A DNA stretch of 64,000 bases from Schistocephalus solidus. Taxonomy: Eukaryota; Platyhelminthes; Cestoda; Diphyllobothriidea; Diphyllobothriidae. Numbering within the stretch: position 1 is the first letter of the stretch; every line of letters begins with the position of its first letter. The notes below the pieces were generated by a model, which worked only from the letters and a program-made list of their open reading frames with translations, ran no database searches and was not told where the DNA came from. The stretch is from positions 1-64,000 of the forward strand of contig WEDG01005078.1 of NCBI GenBank assembly GCA_017591395.1. The letters run 5' to 3'. Both the position numbers and the translations under genes were made by a program. Shown here in pieces: positions 41,880 to 53,249 of the stretch.

Positions 41880-42520
41880 TTTGTTTTTTCGTGTGAAATG
41901 GTCGACTGATGGACTGTGAATCAAGCTCCATGGCTCCTTAATTATATGGCCTCTATGGCACCTTCATGCCAGCCATGCACCTCATTTTGTGGCACCCAGG
42001 TGTGTCGGGCTGGCAGCCAGGTTTTGCGTGTTACGCTCAGACACGTTGTCTAGTTCGGCCAGTAACAGTGAAATGGTGCTCGGGAGAGGGAAAAGACAAG
42101 GAGATTGAAACTTGGGCCTTCGTCTCCACGGCCCTCAACGCGTTTCCTCACTAAAAACAATCTAACGCGTCTTCAGCCTATCCAAATGCCAAGATAAGTT
42201 GGTCCTCTCTGGACGGAGAGTCAGGCTGAACTAAATTCTTCTATGGCACTCCCAGTCCGTTGGGATCCCGGCCCCTTCCTTCTCGTTTCTGTGAAAATAT
42301 GGTCCATCGTGCGCGGGTTAAGTGTGTGTGGCACATGAATAGGGAATTATTTGACTTTGTCCGCCACTGCGTCCGATTGAACTTCGCTCTTTTTGACTCG
42401 GTCTTGACACCGGATCCAGGAGGGTGATAGAGTGCGACAACTTCAGCGAAAATCTACTGTCACTAGAAACGAATTCCGGCGAAATCCACCGTCCCACACG
42501 CGGTGTATGTTGTCGTTATA
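41880..42520 (-). repeat. Dispersed repeat R, inverted copy, partly rearranged
   Basis: In the opposite orientation to 33.3-34.0 kb: GGCTCCTTAATTATATGGCC (41,933), then GGCACTCCCAGTCCGTTGGGATCC (42,244), GACTCGGTCTTGACACCGGATCCAGG (42,396), and GCGACAACTTCAGCGAAAATCTACTGTCAC (42,433). An extra block of about 280 bp (41,960-42,230) interrupts it. Same family as 52,880-53,240. Confidence 0.6.
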
Positions 42521-42964
42521 GCCTGTTCAAATAGCATTTCACGTCCTTAATTGTTTGCGTCTCTTTGGCCAAGTTATATGGGCTGTTTTCATTCTCGAAC
42601 TGAGCTTTATCAGTGAATTGGATTACCGCGTCAACAGGAGACAGACGGCCAATGAGCATGGCATTAAGGCTAGTTCGGTGGAAGTGCACAGATTCGCCGA
42701 CATTTTTGCCGAATTTCGGACCAGGTGTTGCGAGATAGTTTCGCAGAAGGGGTGTCCTACTGTACGCAAAATTTGTTAGCTGGCTGACTCATGAATGCGA
42801 GCTCGCGTGACCGTCAGCAAGTTGACGTTGTATTTTTTTTCTAGCAGAGACAATTTCAGTCCTGCTTTGCATAAATCCTGCTCACCCGCTTTAGAAATCC
42901 CTTCCCGTTAAATGGCAGCCACCTGGTAGTCTCGACGAAGGACACACGATCACTGGAACGAGAG

Positions 42965-43018
42965 CTTTATTAGCCTGACGTGTCGGATTCTCTCTCGAAT
43001 CCCTCATCAGAAACAGTC
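42965..43018 (-). ncRNA. Hammerhead-ribozyme-like motif in a PLE-type tail (copy H2)
   Basis: On the - strand: GTTT, then CTGATGA (43,010-43,004), an extra G, helix II GGATTC/GAATCC with loop GAGAGA, then GACA (consensus GAAA), CGTC, AGGC and AATAAA. The 5' GTTT can pair with AGGC using G-T pairs. It ends about 55 bp from KIF13 exon 4, antisense to that gene. Confidence 0.55.
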
Positions 43019-43073
43019 GCACAACAGTAACCTACAAATTTATTCATTATAGACGTGTTTTTTGGCCTTGCAG

Positions 43074-43359
43074 CGCAATAGTCAACATCGGAGTTCGAAT
43101 TGTGCGCGCCTCCGGCATCCCCAGTTCCTTCTCCAAAATGATCCTCTGTCACTACCACATCTTCTGCGCCGATGAACCCATCGTGGTCCTACCGAAGTTG
43201 GAATCCTTCAGTCGTGCAGAGGGCGCACACTCGGCGGAGGATCAGGCACAGGAGTTTGAAAGAACACAGAAGTGCATTTTTGACCATACACAATCCTTTC
43301 AAGTTACACTGTCAAACGATCTCATCGAACGTCTGGGTGAATCGGCCGTGTCTGTTGAG
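43074..43359 (+). CDS. KIF13: KIF13-like kinesin-3, exon 4 (C2-like region start)
   Basis: Acceptor CCTTGCAG, entering in phase 2 to fit exon 3; donor GTTGAG|GTGAGT, phase 0. It encodes AIVNIGVRIVRASGIPSSFS, then ILCHYHIFCADEPIVVLP, then FDHTQSFQVTLSNDLIERLGESAVSVE. This matches the KIF13 C2-like segment with VKIKEASGLP..LSNFVFCQYTFW...EP and the FSH...V.VTEEFLE...GALAIEVWG block. The intron before it (38,297-43,073) contains a SINE, a PLE, R repeats and a hammerhead-like motif ending about 55 bp before this exon. A good match along the whole exon, with no stops. Confidence 0.9.
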
Positions 43360-44700
43360 GTGAGTCATACTTGCAAAAATACGCGTTGTTTAACATGGTC
43401 CCTCATTCAGCGAGCCGCGCATCGAGATTTTGGACGATTTCAAAAGAAAACAAACCGGCGTCTCATGGTATGCATTCTACAACCCTCGCAGGCAGTCGCA
43501 TAGCATTTATATTTGAGTAAGAATATCAAAGAAAATGGGCGAGATCAGGCGGGCCAGTCATATTCCAACCTCAGGTAATGATAATCAGGGTTTTCAAATT
43601 AAACTTTGTATCAATCTAATTTTTAGTCCAACGTTAGACAACTAAGTCAGGAGTCTTGGTGGACTGATCGGAAATGTTGTAGTGTGAGAAAATCGTTCAC
43701 TCATCGGACTGCAGTACGGAACGTGGTCATTGCGCTTGCCTTCGAACTGCATTGTAGGTGGTACAGACAACTAAAAAATGAGAAGGACGAAAATGGAATG
43801 CAAGCATACATATCAGTTTGCTCGAAGTCAAAACGAACAAATTTATTGTCAGAATCTCAGGAACACTTTGATATTTACTTCAGTAGGCTTATTTTATTTG
43901 TGTACCTTGCTTATTCGCTTCACGTTTATATGCAATCGTTTCCTTTATACCTAGTACAGCACCTCTAAACGTATTCCGTTTTAGTAGTTTTGGGTTCTTG
44001 TGGAGTTGGCAAACGTCTTGTGGGAGCAATAAGGAGGTTTCCTCTATTCGAGGGCTTATATGGGGTAAGGGGTAATAGAATTCGTGGACCTTTTACGCTC
44101 TTTTTGAAATAAAAAGAGAGAAAGCTCTTTCTATATGCATCAATGCTTCCAATTTTTGGTAGCCTTACAGACATAAAGCACGGTAAATAAGACTGACGTG
44201 CTATAGAAGGAACTTGCTGAGTGGTTGCGAGGTGAAGGGGGATGTATCCAAAGAAACTGACATAAGATCCTAGGACGATTTAAGACCAATAAAAGGATTT
44301 AAATATAGCACGTCATAACTAGGTATCTACTACCATCCTCGAGAGACGGTAGGAGTCAGCTATTTTGGCTGCAAACAACTAGAGATAAATATTTCAGCAT
44401 TAAAAAGTTATATAGGCTTCCAATGTTGGTCTTCAAGCTCCACCGGACAATCAAAACATATAATTATTTAGCATAGATCATTAAGAATGATAATTTACTT
44501 TATTTCTGATAAAAGAATTGCTGTTGCCTCATGCCTCAGACTTCTATTCCAACCCCTTATCAGCGTACACATCAGATAAAGGCAATTCACGCACAAGTAA
44601 GTACAATATTTATAGGGACACTTCGCTCTACGACTGCACAACCAGCAAACTTAACGGCTCCCGTACGCATCACAGACATACGGCCGTTGGAGCAAGATTA
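43360..44700. other. No recognised gene
   Basis: Start of KIF13 intron 4. Open frames at 43,684-43,968 (+) and 43,965-44,174 (-) have no family resemblance and do not fit KIF13. Confidence 0.55.
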
Positions 44701-44739
44701 TTGGCCAGGCGTTCCGGTTTCGCACCCTAACCCACCATT

Positions 44740-44825
44740 ATTGACAATGGCGGGCGATGCATTCGAGTATGAATCTGAAACGTCGGGTCAATAAAATTCT
44801 TGTTTCAACGATCTTGTTGCCTTCT
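44740..44825 (+). ncRNA. Hammerhead-like PLE tail, decayed core (copy H3)
   Basis: GATGCATTCGAGTATGAATC, then TGAAACGTCGGGTC and AATAAAATTCTTGTT. Helix II (ATTC/GAAT), GAAA and ACGT-C are present, but the CTGATGA box is damaged (GGGCGATG). Its tail is similar to H2 and H5. Confidence 0.45.
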
Positions 44826-45499
44826 TCTAAACCGCACTTGCCTGTTCGCTTCTACCGGCATTTGATCAACTGCCTGTAGACCAGCCGTTATTTGCGCGAT
44901 TCGTGTGAGAATCGCAGAGTCATTTCGCTCACTGACATTGACCATGAGAACGTTGCTCCACCTGTACTCTTGTCCTGGCTACTTATTCTAATCAGACAAA
45001 TGTTGACGATTGACTATGGATTAGGGAGGTGACTTTACTTGAGAGGGAAAGATAATAAGACTCAAAACAACTTGCAGATCATGCGAGAATTTCAGCCTCG
45101 TACAACTTGGAGGTGTGATGAGTTCCGATCGAATGAGCCGTTACGCGGTAGTTGGTGTTACTGAGGTTGCATGTTCAGTTCACCGAGCCAAAATTAGTCT
45201 TCCAGGTTCTCCAAATTACCTTTTCTGTCCGAAATTAAACCAGATCCTTCTTCTCAACTGTTTCCTGGAACCTGCATTTTCATTTCATTCGGTAGTCTCG
45301 GGTGTGAGATATTGTGGCTGAATACTCGGCGATGATGTTCCTAGACAGCTCTGTGGTTTTTCCGATTTGAAGGAAGATGCAGACCTGGCTCACTGATAGG
45401 CTTTGGCGGCCCCGCTGTAAAATTGATGTTTTCAGACCACACAGAACCGTTCCTAAGTCTGAGTCATACAAGAAGAAGGCGGTACTGCTGAAGACAAGG

Positions 45500-45780
45500 G
45501 AGCCTGGAGTAATCATCTGTGGCTTAGTAGCCGTTATCAGCTAGTTATAAATAACCCATTGTTTGAAACACCTGGAATTCGAAGCCGAGATCTTAAGTTA
45601 CTAAGTCTTACGGTATACCATTGAGCCAGGGGTCTATCTTCCTGTTAGTTTGCGTTGAAACAGTAACTATCTTATAGAGGTCAATCACCGCTAGATTATG
45701 GTTGGCTGATGACGGCTAGTAAGCTACAAATGACCATTCCAGTCCCTGCCTGTTTTTTTCGACATCACCTGCCTGCATAT
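45500..45780. mobile_element. Two tRNA-SINE fragments in opposite orientation
   Basis: On the - strand 45,635-45,560 reads TGGCTCAATGGTATACC (A-box-like), an anticodon-arm-like region, then GGCTTCGAATTCC (B-box-like), a good tRNA promoter pattern. On the + strand 45,695-45,760 carries TGGCTGATGACGGCTAGTAAGC, then TGACCATTCCAGTC, which is the SINE body in reverse compared with 34.3 and 38.5 kb. The acceptor ends cannot pair, so this is not a working tRNA gene. Confidence 0.55.
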
Positions 45781-45899
45781 ATTACTGATCGCTATGCGAA
45801 TGCCTGTGAGTGCTGTAGAGTAACTTCCAAGGCTTAACGGCACCATCGTGCTCCGTAAACCCATCGATGAACATCCTTCTTGACGCGGATCCCACCAAA

Positions 45900-47187
45900 A
45901 CGAAGAACTCTTCAATTAAAAAAGTATAAGTGTTTTACAGGAAAGACGCAAATACCAGAAAATATTTCCAAATCCTTGAGAAAAACCGAACTGAACATAG
46001 CTAAGGTTAATAGACTATCCCAAGGTTCACAAACCAGACGCGCCACTGCGACCGATAGTATCGTTAATCGGTGCACCCAATTATGAAATTTTTAAGTGGC
46101 TTTCCACAAAGTGCATTCACTGACAAAGAATTATGAAACATCCATTGACAACTCTATAGGATTTCGGGGATTCAACATTGCAGCAGATGAAATAATGGCA
46201 TCTTTTGATGTTGTTTCTCTCTCAAATCTATACCATTAGCTTTAAGCAAGGCAATACACAGAAGAATTACTCCGCACCTATGACATGAATGTTCCTACAT
46301 CTGCCTTGCTTGAACTAATGGACTTATGCCTAGAAACGAATTTTTTATTCTTCCAATAATTCTATCGACAGCGAAAGGGAGCCCCTGTGGGGTCACCCAT
46401 CTTTGGCTTCCTGGCTGAAGTCACGATGCAAAAAATAGAAGTTACTGCCTTACCACTGGTAAACCCGAAGTTATGGGTACGCTATGTTGATGACATGTTT
46501 GGCGTCGTTAAAAGGGACCTACTGGAAACACTGCACAGCATTATTGACTCGAAGATACCGGGAATCACTTTTACGCTAGAAAAAGAAATTGACAGCCAAC
46601 TCCCTTTTCTTGACGTCCCTGTACAGCGAAATTGACGGGACCTTTCAAACATCCGTTTACCGCAAAAAAGCTTATGCGGATGTTATCCTAAAACCACCCT
46701 GTTGCTCACAAACGAAGCACTGTCAACACTCTCATAAATCGAGCAAAAACCCAATGTTCTATCAGCGAACTTCACCAAATTGAACTTACTTATCTATTTA
46801 AACTGTTTTCCAGTAACGGTTAGCCTAGAAATTTTGTGCATGGATGCGTGAGACATCAGGGGTTAAACGAACGGGATAAGTAACTAGATTGTTCCAAGCA
46901 AGTGCCCAAACCAAAAAAACGGCCGAACACTTTCATACATTAAAAAATGTGTCTGAACTCGTTGAAAGACACCTGAGGAAGCCCCAAATTTACGTGGCGC
47001 ACAAACCAATGACTATACTTCGAAAATATTTTTTATACTCCAAGGTTCGGGTTGGCTAGTTAGATAGAAATAAGTCGTTTACAAGATCATAGGTAACAGT
47101 TTCAATGCGGTGTATTGTGGCCAAACAGGAAAATCGGGCTCCACAAGCCTACACGAACAACAGTTGGCTGTAAAGAGACGAGACCAC
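45900..47187 (+). mobile_element. Penelope-like element with RT and truncated GIY-YIG
   Basis: Pieces on the + strand: DEIMASFDVVSL (motif A, at about 46,184-46,220), GSPIFGFLAEVTMQKIE (motif B, 46,387-46,440), WVRYVDDMFGVVKR (intact YVDD box at about 46,487-46,500), LPFLDV, then YIKNVSELVERHL (about 46,940) and a GIY-YIG start CGQTGKSGSTSLHEQQLAVKRRDH (47,117-47,190). Stops and frameshifts lie between. The copy ends inside the nuclease, directly against the RTE copy at about 47,187. It is a distinct PLE family from the 56-61 kb pairs. Confidence 0.8.
46387..46635 (+). pseudogene. PLE reverse transcriptase palm with intact YVDD
   Basis: An 82-codon stretch: GSPIFGFLAEVTMQKIE (motif B), then LWVRYVDDMFGVVKRD (the catalytic YVDD box at about residues 35-45), then the ITFTLEKEIDSQLPFLDV segment that follows the catalytic box in Penelope elements. 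PLE RTs resemble telomerase more than LINE RTs and work with a GIY-YIG nuclease. The upstream and downstream RT parts are in other frames, so this is a remnant. Confidence 0.85.
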
Positions 47188-48500
47188 TTCTCGCTGGAGA
47201 GTTGCTGCACGGATCTGATGGTTTCTTTGAGAAAGGGCGGGTGATCAATGGTGGCATTGATTTCCACATCAGGCAGGCGATCGATGGCGGCATCGGAGAT
47301 TGTGGAGGGCTGGTTGAGAACGCTTTGAAAATGTTCCGCCCATCGCGTCAGGATTTGTGTCTTCTCAGTGAGCAGCGTCCTGCGGTCGGCACAGAGAAGA
47401 AGGGCGGTGCCTTTGACCGTAGGTCCGTTGACAGCCTTGGTGGTGGCGAATAAGTTCTTTTATTCGTTTCGGTCCACGTACCCTTGAATTTCCTTGGATT
47501 TGACGGTCGTCCAGGCATCCTGCATCTCCCACAGCCGTTGTTGTACAAGGCGGTGACTTCGGTAGAAGGCTGTCTTGTTTGCAGCGGTAGGGCGATCGAC
47601 GTAAGCTTTGTCGCTTACCTTGGGGTCTCTTGCGTGGTTGCAGACGAAGCCTCATCTTGGAGATAACGAAGCGGTGATCAGTCCACCCGTCGACACTGGG
47701 GATTGCCTTTGTCCCCAACACGTCCTGATGATCTTGCCTCCGGACTAGAACATAGTCCAAGAGGTGCCAGTGTTTCGACCGGGGGTGTAACCAGGTCGCC
47801 TTTTGCCGCATCGGGAGGCGGAAGAAGGTGTTGGTCAGGATCAGGCGGTGTTCGGCGCAGGTTCATAGGAGAACAAGACCGTTGTCATTGAAGCCAGCGA
47901 GACTATGGGGGCCAAGCACTCCTCTCCACGAGGTATGGTCTGTCCCGATGCGTGCTATAAAGTCACCAAGGACAAATAACTTATCCGACTTTGGTCCAGT
48001 TGCCAGGAGAGCGTGTAGATCCTCATAGAATTTGCTCGTTATCTCGTCGGAGCTCTTCCTTGAGAGTGTCTATGCGCTGATTCTCGTGGCGAACTTGTCT
48101 CCCCGGAGAGGCAGGAGGAGGCTGATCAGGCGATCGTTGATGCCCTGAGGTAAACAGGGCATACGTCCCACGATGCCCCTCCAGATGGCAAAGGCTACAC
48201 CAGCGTCGCGCCGCTCTGTCTTCGATCGGCCGCTCCGGAAAAAGGTGTAGCCGGCACCCACCTCATCCAGCTGACCCTGCTTGGAGAATGGGGTCTCGCT
48301 GAGAGCGACATTATTTACCTTGTAGCGCGCTGGTTCCCGGACGACTAGCGCCGTCCTCCGTTCGGTTCCGGTGGAATACATACACGCGCACACGTCTAGA
48401 ACCCGAACAGCTGCCTCCATTCGTCGTCTGTACAATTTTGTGCCAGATTCTTACGGGTTGGAATGATTTTGAAAACACTGTCAGTGATTGCGCGATCATA
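47187..48500 (-). mobile_element. RTE-type LINE, second copy, truncated and internally deleted
   Basis: On the - strand: EN start (48,435-48,070: NVALSETPFSKQGQL, GYTFF, GVAFAI), EN end (47,811-47,620: [32 protein letters not shown]), then the linker (47,560-47,300: [16 protein letters not shown]) and the start of RT motif 0 (AIDRLPDVEIN...TIRSVQQLSS at about 47,300-47,190). Compared with the 31-32 kb copy about 270 bp is missing at about 47,607, where GTAAGCTTTG joins TCGCTTACC. The 3' half beyond 47,187 is absent; a PLE abuts there. Confidence 0.8.
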
Positions 48501-50082
48501 CGGAGCTTACAACATGCAGAATATTCTAACTGTGGGCAGTATACTCAAAGGCGTTTGATTCGCTATTAGGCGCAAGGTGTAAAAACGAACTCATCCCTCG
48601 GAATCTACCTCTAGTACCTAAAACGAAATAAGCTGCGTGGTTTGGCTACAAGCAGAGCACACGAGAAGAAACGTGAAATGACAAGCAGAGACAAGGGGAA
48701 CGCTGCCTTGCAGTTTGCTGATACAGAATTAGCTTATCAATTTTGGAGGAGAGCTTTCTCTTTCTAACGATTGAACTTCTCCTAGAGAATAGTGCACAGA
48801 CGAGGAGACCATTCCTTGGGACATTTCAGCTTGCTTCAGGGAATGCTTTTCTTCAAGAATTAAATCTGAATAGAGTAGGGAATTTTACTATTTAGCTATA
48901 TAAAATCCTGCGTCCCAGTTGTTTGGCATACAGTAGTCTCAGGCTAGAGGCTTGCATTTAAAAAAATATAGATAAATAAAAATCCGTCCTAATCCTGACC
49001 GGGCAACTTGCGGTTTTCCATATACCAAAACGAGGTTTTGAAACTGAACATTTAGCCCGTTTTCCCCACGAAGGGACCTCGAAAACTTTTGACTGACAGA
49101 GACCCACCATAAAACAACATTAACACTTACATTATCCTCCTTTTGTTGTTTATCCCAAGCGGTGTATTTATGAGAAGAAAGCCGGTTTTTATTTTGTAAT
49201 TTTGGAAAATTCAGAAGACCAGTTGGCAAACATACGCGAGCTTGCGATAAATACTCGTCGGGTTGGTACTTTCATATGCGAACGGGGTACAGGTTAAAAC
49301 ATGTGGACGATACTGTTCGTCTTGTCATACAAGCGGATCGTGTGAATGGGAGGGTTAAGCGTCAGTGAGGGTGTGTTAGAGCCATTCCAGGGGAAGGGTA
49401 GGAGATAGAGGGCGCGTGTGCATAAGACCGACTTCAAACTGACTACAACTCAAGATTTATTGTGACTAAAATAGTCTGATGGATGTTTAGTGACAAATTA
49501 CAAGAAATGAATAAATCACTATCACAACACATCATAATTTCAAGTGATTACAGATTATTTAATGCGTGAGACTCTTGTCAAAGCATGAGAAACTCCCTGG
49601 ATGTCTAGTCCAAGCCCGATGCAGGAATTCCTCGAACTAAACACCTAAAACAGGCTGGGCTCCGAGGTTTGTGAAGATGCGATCTTCTCTCTTTTTACTT
49701 GGCAACCGCGTAATTAGCGTCTTTATTCGGGGGCAGAATTCAGATTCAATTTAACTGAAGTAAAAACCAAAGGCCTGCACTCACCCCATTTTCCTCACTA
49801 AAGTTTCGTTCGCACAAACTCAAAAATGTCATTTTGACAAGCTGAGGGATGGTTTGAAGTTCGTGCCACCTCTCATTTTGTTTTACTTGTCTAATGTGCT
49901 TTTGTCTTCAAACTACATTGTTTTCAGAGCATTCGTGCACGAAGTAAAGAACTGCATGCCGTGTGAATGGTTGCATCACAGGGTGTTTCTTCTGCGGCAG
50001 CTTGAGCGGCCACCATGTGCTCACTGAAAATTCATGCCCTCTACCCCGCGCCCCCTCACCCCGCCTCACCTCCATTTTTTAG
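48500..50082. other. No recognised gene
   Basis: The rest of KIF13 intron 4. There is no coding segment or repeat I can relate to others. The frame at 48,939-49,229 (-) is not recognisable. Confidence 0.5.
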
Positions 50083-50376
50083 GTCTACGGCAATCTCTCC
50101 AGCCAGATGTTCAGTAATAACGGTGATAGCCGCCCGCTGCAGCGTATGTCCTCTAATCTGCAGCAGGGGCAGCCCGAATCACGACGCCTCGGCACTAAAC
50201 TGCGTCGCTATAAGTCCGACGTCGCAGACGAGGCCGCCAAGGAGCTCTCACCGCTCGACGCTCACCATCCGGCTCGCACAAACGCCAGTATGACGGCAGC
50301 CCGACTGGCGGAGGAGTGGCTGAAACTGCAGCGTCGCATCGACCTCTGGGTGGCCATCGAGGAACTCACGGAGGAT
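50083..50376 (+). CDS. KIF13: KIF13-like kinesin-3, exon 5
   Basis: Acceptor CCATTTTTTAG, phase 0; donor GAGGAT|GTAAGT, phase 0; 98 codons. It starts VYGNLSSQMF, which completes the IEVWGH-type strand begun in exon 4. A variable basic linker follows (LRRYKSDVADEAAKEL). The exon ends with ARLAEEWLKLQRRIDLWVAIEELTED, the counterpart of the KIF13 helix LHDRWNEVTRRIEMWISILELNE. The intron before it (43,360-50,082) contains a second RTE copy, a PLE and SINE pieces. A trinucleotide repeat lies about 150 bp downstream in the next intron. No frame problem in this exon. Confidence 0.88.
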
Positions 50377-50523
50377 GTAAGTCTAGTGGGCAGCATTGCA
50401 CATATTAGCAAGTTCCCAGCCCATTTTATTTGTCCATGCAATCCCGAGGAATTAACAGGTGCAAGGTCAGTCACTTGTGAAGTAACCTACAGGCATCTAC
50501 CAGAAAGAGTTTGCAGGAGCAAA

Positions 50524-50635
50524 CATCGCCATCCACCACCATTACCACCACCACCATTACCACCACCACAACCACTACCACCACCATCATCATCCTCATC
50601 ATCATCATCATCATCACGAGCAGCGGCAGCAAAAT
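50524..50635 (+). repeat. Trinucleotide repeat (CCA/CAT)n
   Basis: About 110 bp of CCA, CCATTACCA and CATCAT units in KIF13 intron 5, about 150 bp after the exon 5 donor. It explains the proline/serine-rich run read in one + frame. Confidence 0.85.
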
Positions 50636-50884
50636 AGCAGTCTGAGCCGGCTTACTGTATGCCATCACATTTATTTAGCAAAGAACATTTCAGCCGGAAA
50701 GTTTAAGCAATCTCATATAAACAGTGCGTGACCTAAGACATCTAAAATGTCGAAATTTACGAAAGATTGGTAATCAATCGCAAACCGGTACAAACACATA
50801 TTCAATAGTTTTGAAAATATGAATGAACAACCTTAAGTGAAGGACTGTTAAAATTAATATTGTTTTGGTGAGAATTGTTAACTG

Positions 50885-51220
50885 AAGTTATACTAGACTT
50901 TCACGGCATCTATCGCACTCTCTCTCTCTTCCCTTACCCGCCTGTGCCCGGTGTCAAGACAGAGACGAGAAGACTGGAAGCGGAGTCGGGCGCATATGAA
51001 TCATATTCCACGTAGAGCCATAAATGGCACAAGTGAATAGTGCAGCATAAGCCGGTGCCTACTCGTGCCCATTTTGGGCACGTCACCTCATGTTCAGCAT
51101 TTGTTATGCGACCTCATCCCATTTAATAATAATCGCGCCTACCGCACCCTGATTTGGCCACCGTGTTGGTCCATCGCATCTACCACGAGGCCCATTGAGC
51201 GGGCACAATGGCTCAATGAG
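50885..51220 (+). repeat. Dispersed repeat R, partial copy
   Basis: CTATCGCACTCTCTCTCT and GGTGTCAAGACAGAGACGAGAAGAC (50,910-50,975), then CATGTTCAGCATTTGTTATG (51,091) and CCACCGTGTTGGTCCATCGCATCTACCACG. These match 33,780-33,840 and 33,537-33,640 in the same orientation, in an order consistent with a tandem unit. Confidence 0.6.
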
Positions 51221-51224
51221 TGAA

Positions 51225-52870
51225 CAGGCAGGTCTGCCTGTTTCGTATTTGGTGGTGGAACAAAAGCCTGAGATTAATTTCCCATTTTTTACTCTTTCAA
51301 ACGAAATATTCTCTCAACGCTGTTTGAATACTGATCCGTTAAAAAAAAGATTAGCAAAATATGTTTCACTATTCCATGAAAAAAGCCCTCATGCACGTAA
51401 GCGTGGATTGAGATTTTCGTGGTGCTCACCTGTTCCGAGATTTGTCCATTTTTAGTGCAAATCATGCTATTCCTTCTGATCTTGCACGGTTGATAGGCTT
51501 TTAACTTTCCGTATATTTTATCATTTACTTTTTAATACCAATATTTTACCAAATTTTTAACTAATTCCAAAGCTTTTCCTTCATTTGCTTTAAATGTACG
51601 CATTGAAAAGCAAGAAAATTAAGTTTGCTGGTTTCAGTAGTACTTTGCCTCAATCCTCGAATCAACGTGCGCCGTTTGGTTTCAGTTTTACTGGCTAGGT
51701 TCCGTGTGAAGTTAGTGGGATAGTTGGAGATTTCAAGCTGTCAAATTGACCTTAGTATATGTTAACTTAGCCGAATTACTGGATACGGCTGGAAGTTGGT
51801 ATGCGAAATAACGATCGATTTGACAGTAGCAACAAAGTTGAAGACTGTTAGATTAACTTTCGGTAAAGCAATTTTTCCCCTTGTCTTGGCCTTACTGAAT
51901 TAAATGCCCTCAAAGTATGCAGCATTGTCCGTTGGTTGGACGTATAGCTGCCCTAGTAGCAAGCGTATATCGAGCCGATAGCGGGGCGATGTCGATTTTT
52001 TGCTATAGGTATATCGAGTCTACCGCGATTTTGTCCGGCGGATGTATATCGAGGAGATATCGAATTTTCGCGATACTCAAAAATGGCGACAACTTGCAGT
52101 ACAGTTTTACGTTTTATTTCTTTACTTGGTTTAAAAACGGCTCCCACCCTTAATCCACTCCTAGTAGCGGTTTTTTCCTCTCCATTTACGTTTTAACTCT
52201 CTTATTATCGCTTAATTAGAACGACCAAATTATAATTACCGGACCGAGCGACCGTCAGACTCGCAAGCGACCCCCCTTCCACATGCAGTGGGCATGCCCA
52301 CTCACAGAATGTTATGGGTTCGACCGAGACGAACGGGGCTACCATTGGCTCATTGTTTACATTGATTGACCAATAAGAGGTTAGAGGAGGAGAGTGTGAG
52401 TCATCAAGAGCTCCAATCAACGACTTAATAGCAGAAATCAGGAAGGAACATTGAATCTAATACGTCATGTTTGTACTCCTTAAAAGGGATCCAGGAACAG
52501 AAGTAGTTAGACGGTAGGCAATTGCCAAGATATCCAAGAAAGACATCTAATTTGGGCGAATTTCAAATGATAAAGGGGTGGGGAAACGGCAAGACCCTAG
52601 GACATCTGCCATACCTGTGGTCTACAAACAAGTTCAGAGAGGGGGATTGAGTACTAACGATCCAGTCAAATCGCATTTTGCAGTACAAATAGCATTTATC
52701 CTGTCGGGTGCATTTCGCTGGAGATTAGAAGCCATGGTTGCCTCCTGGAGGATCCGAAATCCGAATAATCTTTTTTAAACTGATGCGGGAAGCAGCAGGT
52801 ATAAGTGCTCCACCGCTTCCTACGCTTTACCCACTCACGGTCACTTGCAACCAAAAATTTAGGCTTTTGG
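51225..52870. other. No recognised gene
   Basis: KIF13 intron 5. Positions 51,960-52,080 contain several TATATCGAG/GATATCGA-type repeats. Otherwise nothing identifiable. Confidence 0.5.
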
Positions 52871-52879
52871 ACACACATA

Positions 52880-53240
52880 TGTGTGTGTAGTGGCTGATTG
52901 GCGGACTGAGAGTCAGGCTGCAATGGCTCCTTCTTAATGTAGCCTTTATGGCACTCCCACTCCGTGGGATCCGAGCCAGGTGTGGTGGTACTCCCAGGGG
53001 CGGCTCCGGCCGTGCCAGCCACCTGCACCTTCTCCCATCTCCAGTCTTCTTGACTTTCTCATGACACCGGGCTCAGGTGGGGGAGGAGGAGAGAGTGCGG
53101 TAGATGCAGCGAAAGTCTACTGTCACTTTACACTAAATCACGCGCAAGTCACCGTCCTTGCACCACCCTTCCGTAGAGCATACCGTGAACATAGTCGAAA
53201 TCGACGTCGAACTATGTGCACCACATTGAACTAGGGCGCA
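52880..53240 (-). repeat. Dispersed repeat R, inverted copy
   Basis: Near-complete inverse of 33,660-34,030: GTGGCTGATTGGCGGACTGAGAGTC (52,890), GGCTCCTTCTTAATGTAGCC, CACTCCGTGGGATCCGAGCCAGGTG, GGCTCAGGTGGGGGAGGAGGAGAGAG (53,070), and CACGCGCAAGTCACCGTCC (53,139). The close match makes this the best pair for defining the repeat ends. Confidence 0.7.
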
Positions 53241-53249
53241 GAGCAAATT

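Noticed and set aside
42555..42779. Additional KIF13 exon between exons 3 and 4
   Set aside because: No match to KIF13, and exons 3 and 4 already join in phase 2 with continuous homology.
45560..45635. Possible tRNA gene on the - strand
   Set aside because: A- and B-box patterns are good, but the acceptor ends do not pair and a SINE body fragment lies next to it, so it is listed as SINE-derived.
50107..50637. Long + strand frame with a proline/serine-rich C terminus as one gene
   Set aside because: Only the part before 50,376 is a KIF13 exon. The rest is intron sequence and a trinucleotide repeat read through after the GTAAGT donor.
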